33,823 nt of DNA from Streptomyces sp. CBMA29 (lineage in GTDB: Bacteria > Actinomycetota > Actinomycetes > Streptomycetales > Streptomycetaceae). The stretch lies in NCBI RefSeq assembly GCF_014596445.1, contig NZ_MECL01000239.1:1-33823 (forward strand). Direction: 5' to 3'. A program made the translations under genes and the position numbers. Shown one piece after another: positions 1-8,706 of the stretch. Numbering within the stretch: the first letter of the stretch is position 1; each line of letters opens with the position of its first letter. The notes beneath the pieces were generated by a model that had not been told where the DNA came from, made no database searches, and saw nothing but the letters and a program-made list of their open reading frames with translations.

Positions 1-246
1 GTGCCCGGCGGGCGCCGCCGCGGTGACCCCGGCCACCGCCGCGGTGACGGCGAGCGCGGCGATCGCGCGTACGGCGGTCCTGCGGGCGCGGGACCCGCGG
101 ACGGCCGTACGGGACGCGCCCGGACCGCCGTACGGTCCGCTGTCCGGACTCGTGCCCGCGGCCCTGTCCCGAGCGCCGCCGGGGGCACCGCCAGGACTGC
201 TACGGAGACTGGTGTCGCCACCACTGCTGTCACTTGTGCGTCGCAT
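1..246 (-). CDS. Secreted or membrane-anchored protein, N-terminal part only
   Basis: An open frame runs from an ATG at 246 to the left window edge, giving the first 82 residues. A clear ribosome binding site (GGAGG, 8 nt before the ATG) supports the start. The first 58 or so residues are rich in Ser, Gly, Pro and Arg and look disordered. They are followed by an Arg-rich stretch and then an Ala/Val-rich hydrophobic segment (about residues 60-78, AIAALAVTAAVAGVTAAA), which reads as a signal peptide or membrane anchor. The mature domain lies outside the window, so no function can be given. It is divergent from the gene at 356. Confidence 0.6.
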   Translation of the reverse strand, partial: MRRTSDSSGGDTSLRSSPGGAPGGARDRAAGTSPDSGPYGGPGASRTAVRGSRARRTAVRAIAALAVTAAVAGVTAAAPAGH

Positions 247-355
247 TGCGGAGTCCTCCACTCAACGGGCGTCCCGGAAGAGTAACTTCACCTCTCCTGT
301 CCCGTCAGGACCGCGTATCCCCGCGGTGGGTCGAACACCGCTACGATGCCGCGCC

Positions 356-1132
356 ATGAGCGACGACCTCCGCAATCTCGTCCTGGGCCTGGTGGCCCTC
401 GCCATCGGCGCCGCCCTGGGCTGGTTCGCGCGCACCTATCTGCTCAGCCGCAGACTCCAGCGCAAGCAGCGTTTCTTCGGCCTGCCGAAGGACTCCGAGT
501 GCCTGCTGGTGGTGCCGCGCGACCCCGGCTCGCGCGGCTGGAGCCTGGCCAGGCACGACGCCTTCGCGCTGCTGGAACTGGCCGCGGTGATCAAGGAGTG
601 CGGGGCGCACGCCGAGGTGCTGGCGCACGACACGGCCTGGCAGGGCTTCGGCGCGCGCACCGAATTCTGCATAGGCGGCCCGGCCGCCAACCTCCGGCTG
701 GCCGCGCATCTGCGCTCGATGCTGCCGGGCGTCGAGATCGACACCGACCCGGCGCCGGGTCCCGAACAGGGCGCGATCGGCGTCGGCGGCGAGACGTACC
801 GGATGGAGAAGGGCGCCGTCGAGTACGTGCTGCTGGCCCGGCTGGCCGCCGCCCGTGACTCGGGCAACGACCGCCCGGTCTTCCTCTCCTCAGGCCAGCG
901 CGGCATCGCCAACCAGGCCGCCGTCCGCTACCTGGCCAGGCACCAGGTGCGCCTGGCCCGCAAGCACGGCGCCGACGCGACCTTCTGCCTGCTGCTGAAG
1001 GTGGTCAATTCGCAGGCGTACGGCTCCGACGTGGTGGAACTGGTCGCGGACGTCACCAAGGCCGCGACGACGGCGCCGAAGACGCCCAAGGGCGGCAAGG
1101 TCATCCCGCCAGACCGATCACCAGCCACATGA
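356..1132 (+). CDS. Conserved membrane-anchored protein of unknown function
   Basis: 258 residues. The open frame extends further upstream, but the ATG at 356 begins MSDDLRNLVLGLVALAIGAA, a short polar start followed by a hydrophobic segment (about residues 8-26). The upstream extension is low-complexity Pro/Arg sequence. After the membrane segment come a basic stretch (RRLQRKQR) and a soluble domain of about 190 residues with no motif I recognise; the C-terminal 20 residues are Lys/Pro/Thr-rich. The topology suggests a single N-terminal anchor. It converges on the ZIP transporter gene, with a 32-bp overlap of the two 3' ends (1101-1132). I think it belongs to an uncharacterised actinobacterial family, but that is from memory. 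Confidence 0.7.
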   Translation: MSDDLRNLVLGLVALAIGAALGWFARTYLLSRRLQRKQRFFGLPKDSECLLVVPRDPGSRGWSLARHDAFALLELAAVIKECGAHAEVLAHDTAWQGFGARTEFCIGGPAANLRLAAHLRSMLPGVEIDTDPAPGPEQGAIGVGGETYRMEKGAVEYVLLARLAAARDSGNDRPVFLSSGQRGIANQAAVRYLARHQVRLARKHGADATFCLLLKVVNSQAYGSDVVELVADVTKAATTAPKTPKGGKVIPPDRSPAT

Positions 1133-1868
1133 GGGACGCTCCGCCGACCGTGCACAGCAGCGTCGAGGTCGACGGGTGCGGGCTGTGCGCCTCGGGGAGG
1201 ATGTCGGAGGTCGCCAGGTAGAGCAGGAAGCCCGCGAAGAAGCCGAGGTAGAGGCCGAGGACGCCGGCCGGGATGGTGAAGGCGAGGGTGACCGAGGCGC
1301 CCGCCACCGGCGCCAGCGCGTCGGCGCCGAGCAGCAGCCGCGCCCGGCTGTGGTCGTTGCCGTACATCCGGGTGATCGTGTACGTGTTGAAACCGTCCGC
1401 GAAGTCGTGCGAGACGACCGCGATGGCCACCACGATGCCGACGGTGCTGCCCGCCTGGAAGGCCGCGCCGATCGCGAAGCCGTCCATGACGCTGTGCCCG
1501 ACGAGCGCGGCGCCCGCGGTGAGGCCGATGCCCTTGACCGGGGCGTGGGCGTGCCCGTGGCCGTGCGCGTGCGGCGCGTACTCGCCCTCGTGCGCCCGGT
1601 GGATCGCCACCGAGCGCTCGACGATGTGCAGGGCCAGGAAGCCGGCGACGAACATCAGCAGCGCGGCGGGGACGCCGAAGACGTCCCGCGGCTGCATGTC
1701 CAGCGCCTCGGGCAGCAGGTCGAAGCCGACGACGCCCAGCATCAGACCGGCCGCGAGGCCGAGGACGAGGTGCCTGCGGTCGCCGATGCGCTGGGCGACG
1801 AACCCGCCCACCAAGGTCATCGCGAACGCGCACGCGGCTATCAGGACCGGCATGAGGTCATGATCCAT
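1101..1868 (-). CDS. ZIP-family divalent metal transporter
   Basis: 255 residues, about eight hydrophobic helices. ZIP proteins move zinc, iron or manganese into the cytoplasm. The family hallmarks are visible: the helix-4 motif HSVMDGFAIG (H125, D129) and the helix-5 motif HDFADGFNT (H154, D155, D158), which form the binuclear metal site, plus a His-rich loop at about residues 92-108 (HAHGHGHAHA) between helices 3 and 4. Length fits bacterial ZIPs. The gene is the last of a minus-strand run (transketolase, CDF transporter, SGNH hydrolase, ZIP). The gap to the hydrolase is about 40 bp, so co-transcription is plausible. The metal cannot be told from sequence alone. Confidence 0.88.
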   Translation of the reverse strand: MDHDLMPVLIAACAFAMTLVGGFVAQRIGDRRHLVLGLAAGLMLGVVGFDLLPEALDMQPRDVFGVPAALLMFVAGFLALHIVERSVAIHRAHEGEYAPHAHGHGHAHAPVKGIGLTAGAALVGHSVMDGFAIGAAFQAGSTVGIVVAIAVVSHDFADGFNTYTITRMYGNDHSRARLLLGADALAPVAGASVTLAFTIPAGVLGLYLGFFAGFLLYLATSDILPEAHSPHPSTSTLLCTVGGASLMWLVIGLAG

Positions 1869-1908
1869 GACGCCCGGCGCGCCCGCGACTCAGGGGTACC
1901 CCCGAGCC

Positions 1909-2952
1909 TTACCGAACGTGACCGTTGCCGATACCGCCGTGCCACGGGTTCCCGTACGGCGTGACGACCGTATGCGGTGCGGCCGTCCCGACCGTCCTCA
2001 GCACCGCCTGGGCCATCGACTGCTCGCCCTTGGCGTTCGGGTGCGCGGGCGCGGCCGGTGACGCCGGGGCCAGCGGCTCGATCCAGCGGTCGGCGGGCGC
2101 CTTGCACATGTCGTGGCCGACGGTCGGCTTGTACGTGTCGACGTAGCGCGCCCCGCCGAGCAGCGCCTCGACCCGCAGCATCGCGTTGAGCTTCTTCTCC
2201 ACGTCCCTCAGATACGGGAAGTCCCCGGCGGCGAAGGGCACGGACGGGAAGCAGCCCACGCCGTCGTCGGGCAGCAGGTCGGGGTAGCCGACCAGGACGA
2301 CCTTCGCGTGCGGCGCCCTGCTGTGGACCGCGCGCAGCACCTGGGCGATCTTGGGGGCCGTCTTGAGGATGGTCACGGTGAGCTGGTCGACGCCCGTGGC
2401 CCGGTAGTGGTCCTTGCACGGGCTGCCCGTGACGTCGGTGACGCTCAGCCCCGCGCAGGTGGCGATGATCGGGCCGAAGCCGACGTCGTTGCCGCCGATC
2501 TGCACGGTGACCAGCGTCGTGTCCCGGTGGACGGCGTCGAGCTGCGGGCCGTTGGTGCCCTGCGGCTTCCACATCTCGGCGGTGGTGGCGCCGCTGCAAC
2601 TCACGTCGGTGAACGACGCGAAGGCGTTCGCGTCGTTCACCAGCGACGGGTAATTGCGGTCGGAGCGCGCGCAGTTGGCGTCGACCTGGGTGGGGATGAC
2701 CGGGCCGGAGGTGTACGAGTCCCCGAGCGCGACGTAGTGGACGGCCGGTGCCGGGTGCCCGTGCGAGGGCGGGCGTCCTCCTGAGTGGGCCGCCGCGGGC
2801 GACACGGTGGCGGCGGTGAGCGCGAGCGCCCCGCCGAGGGCCGCGGCCACGGTGACGGCGGTGCGCCTGCCGGACGTCCTGCCCCGTACGCTCCCGGTTT
2901 CGGTGTCCTTGTCGCCGGTGGTGCCGTGTGCGTTGCCCAGACCTGCGGCCAT
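1909..2952 (-). CDS. Secreted SGNH/GDSL-family lipase or esterase
   Basis: 347 residues from the ATG at 2952, chosen over the ATG at 2976 because AGGGGAGGG lies just before it. A signal peptide is present (Arg-rich n-region, hydrophobic residues about 33-50, then SPAAAHS). The four SGNH blocks can be read: GDSY with nucleophile S79, the following Gly, GGND with N155, and AHPN with H304. Six cysteines follow the pattern of the Streptomyces extracellular lipase group, where three disulfides stabilise the fold. It should be exported and hydrolyse ester bonds in lipids or small esters; the natural substrate is unknown. It starts 20 bp after the CDF transporter stop. Confidence 0.88.
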   Translation of the reverse strand: MAAGLGNAHGTTGDKDTETGSVRGRTSGRRTAVTVAAALGGALALTAATVSPAAAHSGGRPPSHGHPAPAVHYVALGDSYTSGPVIPTQVDANCARSDRNYPSLVNDANAFASFTDVSCSGATTAEMWKPQGTNGPQLDAVHRDTTLVTVQIGGNDVGFGPIIATCAGLSVTDVTGSPCKDHYRATGVDQLTVTILKTAPKIAQVLRAVHSRAPHAKVVLVGYPDLLPDDGVGCFPSVPFAAGDFPYLRDVEKKLNAMLRVEALLGGARYVDTYKPTVGHDMCKAPADRWIEPLAPASPAAPAHPNAKGEQSMAQAVLRTVGTAAPHTVVTPYGNPWHGGIGNGHVR

Positions 2953-2972
2953 CGAGCCCTCCCCTGGTGTCG

Positions 2973-4133
2973 TCATTGACGATGATCAGGCTCGGGTGTG
3001 CCGCCATCGCTGTCAATGGCCCGTCGGTCCCGCGTCGTTCGGGCTTCACGTTCCGTTCCGGCGTCGGTGATATCGAGGAACACGCGGTCGGCGGTGGGCC
3101 ACTTGGCGTGGATGTCGCGCCGGATGCGCAGGCTGACCTCCTCGACCCGCTCGCTGTCGAGGCCGCCCACCAGGTCGATCCTGGCGGCCACCAGCGTGGA
3201 GTCCAGGCCGAGGCGCATGGTGAGCAGTTCCTCGACGGTGTCGATCTCCGTCTGCCCCAGGAGCAGTTCGCGGATGCCGTCGCGCAGTTCGGGGTCGACC
3301 GAGACGCCGATGAGCTGGTGGTGGGCGGTGCGGCCGAGGGTGAACGCGACGACCATCAGCAGGGCGCCGATCGCCATCGAGGCGACGGCCTCGCCCAGCG
3401 CGTTGCCGGTCGTCATGTGGACGACCATGCCGGCGGCGGCGAACAGGACACCGATCACGGCGGTGCTGTCCTCGGCGAGGACCGTGCGCAGCGCCGGGTC
3501 GTCGGCGCCCTCGGCGGAGCGGCGCGCCTGGACCACCGCCTTGAGCAGCGAACCGCCCTCGGCGAGCAGCGCGATCAGCAGGACGGCCAGGCCCGCCACG
3601 TATCCGCTGCGGGACTCGTCCTGCGTACCGCCGAGCGCGTGAACGCCCTGGTAGAAGGAGAAGCAGCCGCCGAGGACGAAGATGCCGACGGCGGCGAGCA
3701 GCGACCAGAAGTAGCGCTCCTTGCCGTAGCCGAAGGGGTGGTCGCTGTCGGGGGCGCGGCGGCTGCGGCGCAGCGACAGCAGGAGGAACACCTCGTTGAG
3801 GCTGTCCGCCACCGAGTGCGCGGCCTCCGAGAGCAGCGCGGGCGATCCGGAGAACAGGCCCGCGGCGGTCTTCGCGGCGGCGATCACGAGGTTGGCGCCG
3901 AGCGCGACGAGCACCGCGCCCTTGGTGCCCTCGTCGCGCTCGCCGCCGGGGTCGTCCGCGCCGGGCCGCGGCGGTCCGGAGGCCGTACGACGGGTGTCCG
4001 TGTCGCCTGTCTCCTTACCGCCTGCCTCCGTGTCGCCTGTCTCCGTCTCGCCCGTGCCGGTGTGCCCGGAGCGCTCCGGGCCGGTGCTGCCGAGGTCCTG
4101 GTCGGTGCTGGTCAGGGTGTGCTCTCCACTCAT
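2973..4133 (-). CDS. Cation diffusion facilitator, ZnT9-like
   Basis: 386 residues. CDF proteins export Zn, Cd, Co or Mn from the cytoplasm. Residues 1-70 are an unusual hydrophilic leader with degenerate TGD/TGE/TET repeats. The membrane domain follows, with AAHSVADSLNE in helix 2 (H106, D110 of the HxxxD metal site) and DHPFGYGKERYFW, a segment typical of the SLC30A9 (ZnT9) branch. The helix-5 site reads EDSTA instead of the usual HxxxD, again as in that branch. A cytoplasmic C-terminal domain follows. Its ATG overlaps the transketolase stop by 4 bp (4130-4133), so the two are translationally coupled. The sub-family call is from remembered motifs and is less certain than the CDF call. Confidence 0.88.
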   Translation of the reverse strand: MSGEHTLTSTDQDLGSTGPERSGHTGTGETETGDTEAGGKETGDTDTRRTASGPPRPGADDPGGERDEGTKGAVLVALGANLVIAAAKTAAGLFSGSPALLSEAAHSVADSLNEVFLLLSLRRSRRAPDSDHPFGYGKERYFWSLLAAVGIFVLGGCFSFYQGVHALGGTQDESRSGYVAGLAVLLIALLAEGGSLLKAVVQARRSAEGADDPALRTVLAEDSTAVIGVLFAAAGMVVHMTTGNALGEAVASMAIGALLMVVAFTLGRTAHHQLIGVSVDPELRDGIRELLLGQTEIDTVEELLTMRLGLDSTLVAARIDLVGGLDSERVEEVSLRIRRDIHAKWPTADRVFLDITDAGTEREARTTRDRRAIDSDGGTPEPDHRQ

Positions 4134-6013
4134 TCGTGTGTGTGCCCGATCAGGGTGCGGGCCGCGGCGGCGATGGCGTCGGCGTCGATGCCCGCCGCGT
4201 GGAGCTGTTCCTCGGGGGTGGCGGAGCCGGGCATGGTGTGGACGGCCAGGCGGGTGAGCAGCGGCATCGGGTGGCCGTTGCCGAAGGACTCCAGGACCGC
4301 GTCGGCGAGGCCGCCCTCGGGGTGGTGGTCCTCGACGGTGACGAAGCGGCCGGTGTCCCGCGCGGCGGCGCGCAGCGCCTGGGTGTCGACGGGCTTGACC
4401 GAGTAGAGGTCGAGCACGCGGGCGCGGATGCCGTCGGCGACGAGCCGGTCGGCGGCGGCCAGCGCCTGGTGCACGGTGACGCCCGCGCCGATGAGGGTGA
4501 CCTGGTCCTCGGGGTGCTCGCGCAGCAGCTTGCTGCCGCCGATCGGGAAGTCCTCCTCGGGTCCGTAGATCACCGGGGTGGCGCCGCGGGTGGCGCGCAG
4601 ATAGCCGACGCCGGTGCGGTCGGCCAGCGCGGCGACGAGCTTGGCCGTCTGGTGGGCGTCGCAGGGGTACAGCACGGTGCTGCCGTGCACCGCGCGCATC
4701 ATCGCCAGGTCCTCCAGCGCCATCTGGGACGGGCCGTCCTCACCGATCGCGACGCCCGCGTGCGTGCCGACGACGTTGAGGTCGGAGCGGCTGACCGCGG
4801 CCATCCGCAGGAAGTCGTGCGCGCGGGTCAGGAACGCGGCGAAGGTGGCCGCGTACGGCGTCCAGCCGCGTACGCCGAAGCCGACCGCGGCGCCGATGAG
4901 CTGCTGCTCGGCGATGTAGCACTCCACGTACCGCTCGGGGTGTTCCTTGGAGAACAGCTCGGCCTTGGTGGAGTCGCCGACCTCGCCGTCCAGCACGACG
5001 ACGTCCCCGCGCCGGGTGCCGAGCGCGGCCAGCGCCTCGCCGAAGGCGGTACGGGTGGCCACCTCCTCGCCGATCCGGTACTCCGGCAGCGCGGCGGCCG
5101 GGTCCCCGCCGCGCTCGCGCCGCTCGGCGTCCGGCGGGCGGCGTACGTGGACCCGCAGGTCGCGTACGCCGCCGAGCTCGCGGATCGCGGCCTCGGCGTC
5201 CGGCAGCGGCTTGCCGTGCATGCCCTCGCGGTCCTCGACGGCGGCGACGCCACGGCCCTTGCGGGTCCTGGCGATGATCGCGGTGGGCGCGCCGCGGTTG
5301 GTGCGCGCGGTGGTCATCGCCTCGTCCACGGCGGTGATGTCGTGGCCGTCGATCTCGACGGTGTTCCAGCCGAAGGCGCGGATACGGCGGGTGTAGGCGC
5401 CCAGGTCCCAGCCGTGCCGGGTGGGGCCGCGCTGGCCGAGCCGGTTGACGTCGAGGATCGCGGTGAGATTGTCGAGACCTTCCATTCCGGCGTGCTCGAA
5501 CGCCTCCCACACCGAGCCCTCGGCCAGCTCGCTGTCCCCGCACAGCACCCAGGTGCGGTAGGGCAGGTGCTCCAGGCGCTTGGCGGACAGCGCGACGCCG
5601 ACGCCGATCGGCAGCCCCTGGCCGAGCGATCCGGTGGCCACGTCGACCCAGGGCAGCCGGGGCGTGGGGTGGCCCTCCATGCGGCTGCCGAGCTTCCTGA
5701 AGGTCAGCAGTTCCTCGTCGGTGATGGCGCCCGCGGCCTTGTAGGCGGCGTAGAGCAGCGGTGAGGCGTGGCCTTTGGACAGGATCAGGTGGTCGTTGCC
5801 GGGGTGGCCGGGGCGGTCGAAGTCGTAGCGCAGATGGCGGGCGAAGAGGACGGCGGCCAGATCGGCCGCGGACATCGACGACGTGGGGTGGCCGGACCCG
5901 GCGGCGTCGGCCGCGCGTACCGCGTCGACTCTCAACTGCTGGGCCAGTTCACGCAGTTCTGCCGGATCTGCCAGTTCTGCCGGTTCCGTGGCGTGCGTGG
6001 TGAGGTCGGTCAT
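4130..6013 (-). CDS. tkt: Transketolase, animal-type
   Basis: 627 residues. Transketolase transfers two-carbon ketol units between sugar phosphates in the pentose phosphate pathway, using thiamine diphosphate and Mg2+. The ATG at 6013 is preceded by GGAGAGAGGG; the open frame extends 50 codons further but that stretch has no protein-like character. The ThDP motif is GDSELAEGSVWEA (residues 159-171) ending at DVN (N190), with Ser at the third position where Gly is usual. HGKPLP, ECYIAEQ and SIGEDGPSQMALEDLAM-like segments match the animal transketolase branch better than the longer bacterial TktA type, as does the total length near 620. It heads a run with metal transporters and is probably a second transketolase of the genome. 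Confidence 0.9.
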   Translation of the reverse strand: MTDLTTHATEPAELADPAELRELAQQLRVDAVRAADAAGSGHPTSSMSAADLAAVLFARHLRYDFDRPGHPGNDHLILSKGHASPLLYAAYKAAGAITDEELLTFRKLGSRMEGHPTPRLPWVDVATGSLGQGLPIGVGVALSAKRLEHLPYRTWVLCGDSELAEGSVWEAFEHAGMEGLDNLTAILDVNRLGQRGPTRHGWDLGAYTRRIRAFGWNTVEIDGHDITAVDEAMTTARTNRGAPTAIIARTRKGRGVAAVEDREGMHGKPLPDAEAAIRELGGVRDLRVHVRRPPDAERRERGGDPAAALPEYRIGEEVATRTAFGEALAALGTRRGDVVVLDGEVGDSTKAELFSKEHPERYVECYIAEQQLIGAAVGFGVRGWTPYAATFAAFLTRAHDFLRMAAVSRSDLNVVGTHAGVAIGEDGPSQMALEDLAMMRAVHGSTVLYPCDAHQTAKLVAALADRTGVGYLRATRGATPVIYGPEEDFPIGGSKLLREHPEDQVTLIGAGVTVHQALAAADRLVADGIRARVLDLYSVKPVDTQALRAAARDTGRFVTVEDHHPEGGLADAVLESFGNGHPMPLLTRLAVHTMPGSATPEEQLHAAGIDADAIAAAARTLIGHTHE

Positions 6014-6138
6014 GGCGCCCTCTCTCCGTACTCTTCGCTGCTCTTTCCCCGCCCTGCGGCTGCCCGGAGCCTGGGCGGACAAACAGGGCCGCGGCGCGGC
6101 ACGCCGGGCCTGAGGCGTCGCGCCTTCCCCATCAATCG

Positions 6139-6177
6139 TTACCCGTGCGTAATACGCCCGCACATTACCTTCGGTAA
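6139..6177. promoter_or_regulatory. Two TTAC/GTAA inverted repeats upstream of the transketolase gene
   Basis: In the 210-bp gap between the transketolase start and the amino acid permease stop lie two short inverted repeats: TTAC-N6-GTAA (6139-6152) and TTACC-TTC-GGTAA (6165-6177). Their centres are about 25 bp apart and they lie 126-164 bp upstream of the transketolase ATG. The region is distinctly AT-richer than its surroundings. They could be an operator pair or promoter elements; no regulator gene is adjacent. Confidence 0.35.
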
Positions 6178-6223
6178 CCCCACGTGGTGGGCCACCGCGC
6201 GGCAGGCACGCGGAGCGTCGGGC

Positions 6224-7066
6224 TCAGATCTCCGGCGGTGCGGCGACCGTGACCGGCATGTCCTTGACCTTGGGGCTGCGCCGTTCACGGTTCGCCAGCC
6301 AGTTGGCGAACCACGACAGCAGCATGCACATGCCGATGTAGATCGGCGCGATCACCATCACGACGGGGATGAAGGGCAGGTCGTAGTCGAGGTTGGTGGC
6401 GATCAGCTTGCCCGCGTACAGGAACTCCTCGTAGGTGATGAGGTAGCCGAGCGAGGTGTCCTTGAGGGCCACCACGAGCTGGCTGACGATCGCGGGCAGC
6501 ATCGCGCGGGCCGCCTGCGGCACCAGCACCTGGGCCATCACCTGCGTCTTGCGCATGCCGAGCGCGAGGGCGGCCTCGCCCTGGCCGCGCGGCACGGAGG
6601 TGACACCGGCCCTGAACACCTCGGCGAGCACCGAGCCGTTGTACAGCGTCAGGCCGATGACCAGGGCCGTCATCGGCTCCAGCTTGAGGGCGATGAAGAT
6701 GAAGAAGATCATCACCAGCAGCGGCATCGCGCGGAAGAACTCCACCACCAGCGTGCTGAACCAGCGCACCGGCCGGTGGTCGGAGAGCCGTCCTGCGGCG
6801 AAGACCGCGCCGAAGACCAGTGAGAGGACCGCCGCCCAGCCGAACGCCTTCAGCGTGTTGGCCAGGCCATTGAGCAACAGCCGCTGGATGCCCGCGTATT
6901 CGAAGGGCCGCCACTTCACCGCGGAGAACTGCCCGGTGTCCACCAGCTTGTAGACGACGAAGCCGACCAGCGCGGCCAGCACCGCCGTGGTGAGCCACGC
7001 GTACAGCCGGTGCCTGGCCAGCGCCTTGGGCCCCGGAATGTCGTACAGCGCGCTGCTTCCGCTCAT
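6224..7066 (-). CDS. Polar amino acid ABC transporter permease (GluD-like)
   Basis: 280 residues. One of two HisM-type permeases that form the membrane pore of a glutamate- or general polar-amino-acid importer. The ATG at 7066 overlaps the upstream permease stop by 4 bp (ATGA). About five to six hydrophobic helices are seen, and the EAA loop reads GQGEAALALGMRKTQVMAQV, the site that contacts the ATPase. An N-terminal cytoplasmic segment of about 25 residues and a charged C-terminal tail flank the core. The longer open frame upstream of 7066 overlaps the other permease out of frame and is not coding. It is last in the operon. Confidence 0.9.
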   Translation of the reverse strand: MSGSSALYDIPGPKALARHRLYAWLTTAVLAALVGFVVYKLVDTGQFSAVKWRPFEYAGIQRLLLNGLANTLKAFGWAAVLSLVFGAVFAAGRLSDHRPVRWFSTLVVEFFRAMPLLVMIFFIFIALKLEPMTALVIGLTLYNGSVLAEVFRAGVTSVPRGQGEAALALGMRKTQVMAQVLVPQAARAMLPAIVSQLVVALKDTSLGYLITYEEFLYAGKLIATNLDYDLPFIPVVMVIAPIYIGMCMLLSWFANWLANRERRSPKVKDMPVTVAAPPEI

Positions 7067-7707
7067 CGCGCGACCCCCAGCTTCCGCTCCAGCACGTGGA
7101 AGACCGCGCTGATGGTCAGGGTGACGATCAGATAGCCGACGGCGATCCAGACGAAGGTCCACACGATGCTGTAGCCCAGTTCGTTGAGCGGCTTGTACGT
7201 GCCGAGCAGTTCGGTGACCGAGAAGGACCCGGCGATGGCGGAGTTCTTGGCCAGCGCGATCAGCGTGGAGCCGATCGGCGAGATCACCGCGCGGGCGGCC
7301 TGCGGCAGCACCACCAGGCTCAGCGTCTGCGTGAAGGTCATGCCCAGGCTGCGGGCCGCCTCGCCCTGGCCGAGCGGCACGGTGTTGATCCCGGCCCTGA
7401 CCGCCTCGCAGATGAACGCCGAGGTGTACGCGCCCAGCGCCAGGATCGCGAACACCCGGAAGGGCAGCACGAGTCCGAAGCGCGGCAGACCGAGCAGCAC
7501 CGCGAAGAACAGCAGCGTCAGCGGGGTGTTGCGCAGCACCGTCACCCACGCGGTGCCGAACGCCCGGAGCGCTGTGACGGGCGACACCCGGAATCCGGCG
7601 ACGATCACCCCGACGACCAGCGAGAGCGCCCCGGCGAGCAGGGTGAGCTGGACGGTGCCCCACAAGCCCCTGCCGAACAGCGAGTAGTTGTCGGTCAGGA
7701 CGTTCAC
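7063..7707 (-). CDS. Polar amino acid ABC transporter permease (GluC-like)
   Basis: 214 residues, start MNVLTDNYSLFGRGLWGTVQ. It has the standard HisM architecture of five membrane helices and an EAA loop, GQGEAARSLGMTFTQTLSLV, near residue 115. It should pair with the permease encoded next to form a heterodimeric pore. The stop overlaps the following start by 4 bp, and the preceding binding-protein gene ends 16 bp upstream, so the three are clearly one transcript. The order ATPase, binding protein, permease, permease matches gluABCD of corynebacteria and Streptomyces. Substrate specificity is inferred from that order and the binding protein, not proven. Confidence 0.9.
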   Translation of the reverse strand: MNVLTDNYSLFGRGLWGTVQLTLLAGALSLVVGVIVAGFRVSPVTALRAFGTAWVTVLRNTPLTLLFFAVLLGLPRFGLVLPFRVFAILALGAYTSAFICEAVRAGINTVPLGQGEAARSLGMTFTQTLSLVVLPQAARAVISPIGSTLIALAKNSAIAGSFSVTELLGTYKPLNELGYSIVWTFVWIAVGYLIVTLTISAVFHVLERKLGVAR

Positions 7708-7723
7708 GCGGTGTGTCTCCCCC

Positions 7724-8689
7724 TCAGTACCGGTCGACCGGCGGCGGTACGGGCGCCGGGACCCCGGACAGACCCAGCGTCGCCGCGTACGCCTTCTTCC
7801 AGTCGCCGTCGCGCTCGTGCGCCACGATCGCGTCGTCCAGCGCGCCCCGCAGCGCCGTGTCGCCCTTGGCGAGACCGATGCCGTACGGCTCCTTCGAGAA
7901 CGGCTTGCCGACCAGCTTCATCTCGTTCGGCGCCTTGGCCGCGTAGCCCAGCAGGATCGAGTCGTCGGTGGTGACCGCGTCGACCTGGTAGGTCAGCAGA
8001 TTGTCCACGCACACCGAGTACGTGTCGTACGTGACCGGCGTGGCGTCCGGGTAGTCGCGCTCGATCCGCTGGATCGGGGTGGAACCGGCCGCCGAGCAGA
8101 CCTTCTTGCCCTTCAGGTCCCGCGGCCCGTTGATGTCCTTCTCGTCCTTGCGCACCAACAGGCCCTGCCCGGCCAGGTAGTACGGGCCCGCGAAGCCGAC
8201 CTGCTTCTTGCGCAGGGCGTTGATGGTGTACGTGCCCACGTAGTAGTCGATCTGGCCGTTGCTCAGGGCGGTCTCCCGGTTGGCGGAGGCGATCGGCTTG
8301 TACTGGACGCGGTCGGCGGCGAAGCCGAGCGAGGCCGCCGTCATCTTGGCGATCTCGATGTCGAAACCGGAGTACGTGCCGGTGGCCGGGTCGCGCTCGC
8401 CGAGGTACGGCTGGTCGTCCTTGACGCCGACCACGAGCCTGCCGCGCCGGTGGGCGGCCGACCAGGTGGCGGAGGCGGGCAGCGAGAAGTCGCGGCTGAC
8501 CCGGTAGACGGGCAGGGCGTCGGCGCGGGGGCCCTTGGCGGGCGGGCTGCCCTGCTTGCCGCAGCCGGCCAGCCCAGCCAGCCCGGTCAGCGCGGCCAGG
8601 CCGGCCAGCCCGGTCACGACGGCCGCCGCCGCGAGCCGGGCCACGGCCGCCGGGCGCGCCGGGCGGGCGGGCCGGTGAGTGCGTCGCAT
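7724..8689 (-). CDS. Amino acid ABC transporter substrate-binding lipoprotein (GluB-like)
   Basis: 321 residues. The N-terminus is Arg/Pro-rich, followed by a hydrophobic stretch built of GLAG/GLAA repeats and a lipobox LAGC with C43 as the lipidated cysteine, so the mature protein is tethered outside the membrane. The body is a SBP_bac_3 fold: LVVGVKDDQPYLG near its start, GFDIEIAK, and a Cys pair (KVCSAAGSTP and YSVCVDN) that is usual in actinobacterial glutamate-binding proteins. It delivers ligand to the two permeases encoded downstream. The nucleotide repeats under the signal peptide are notable, since they encode near-identical four-residue units. Confidence 0.9.
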   Translation of the reverse strand: MRRTHRPARPARPAAVARLAAAAVVTGLAGLAALTGLAGLAGCGKQGSPPAKGPRADALPVYRVSRDFSLPASATWSAAHRRGRLVVGVKDDQPYLGERDPATGTYSGFDIEIAKMTAASLGFAADRVQYKPIASANRETALSNGQIDYYVGTYTINALRKKQVGFAGPYYLAGQGLLVRKDEKDINGPRDLKGKKVCSAAGSTPIQRIERDYPDATPVTYDTYSVCVDNLLTYQVDAVTTDDSILLGYAAKAPNEMKLVGKPFSKEPYGIGLAKGDTALRGALDDAIVAHERDGDWKKAYAATLGLSGVPAPVPPPVDRY

Positions 8690-8706
8690 GGCGGTCCAGG
8701 TGCTGA

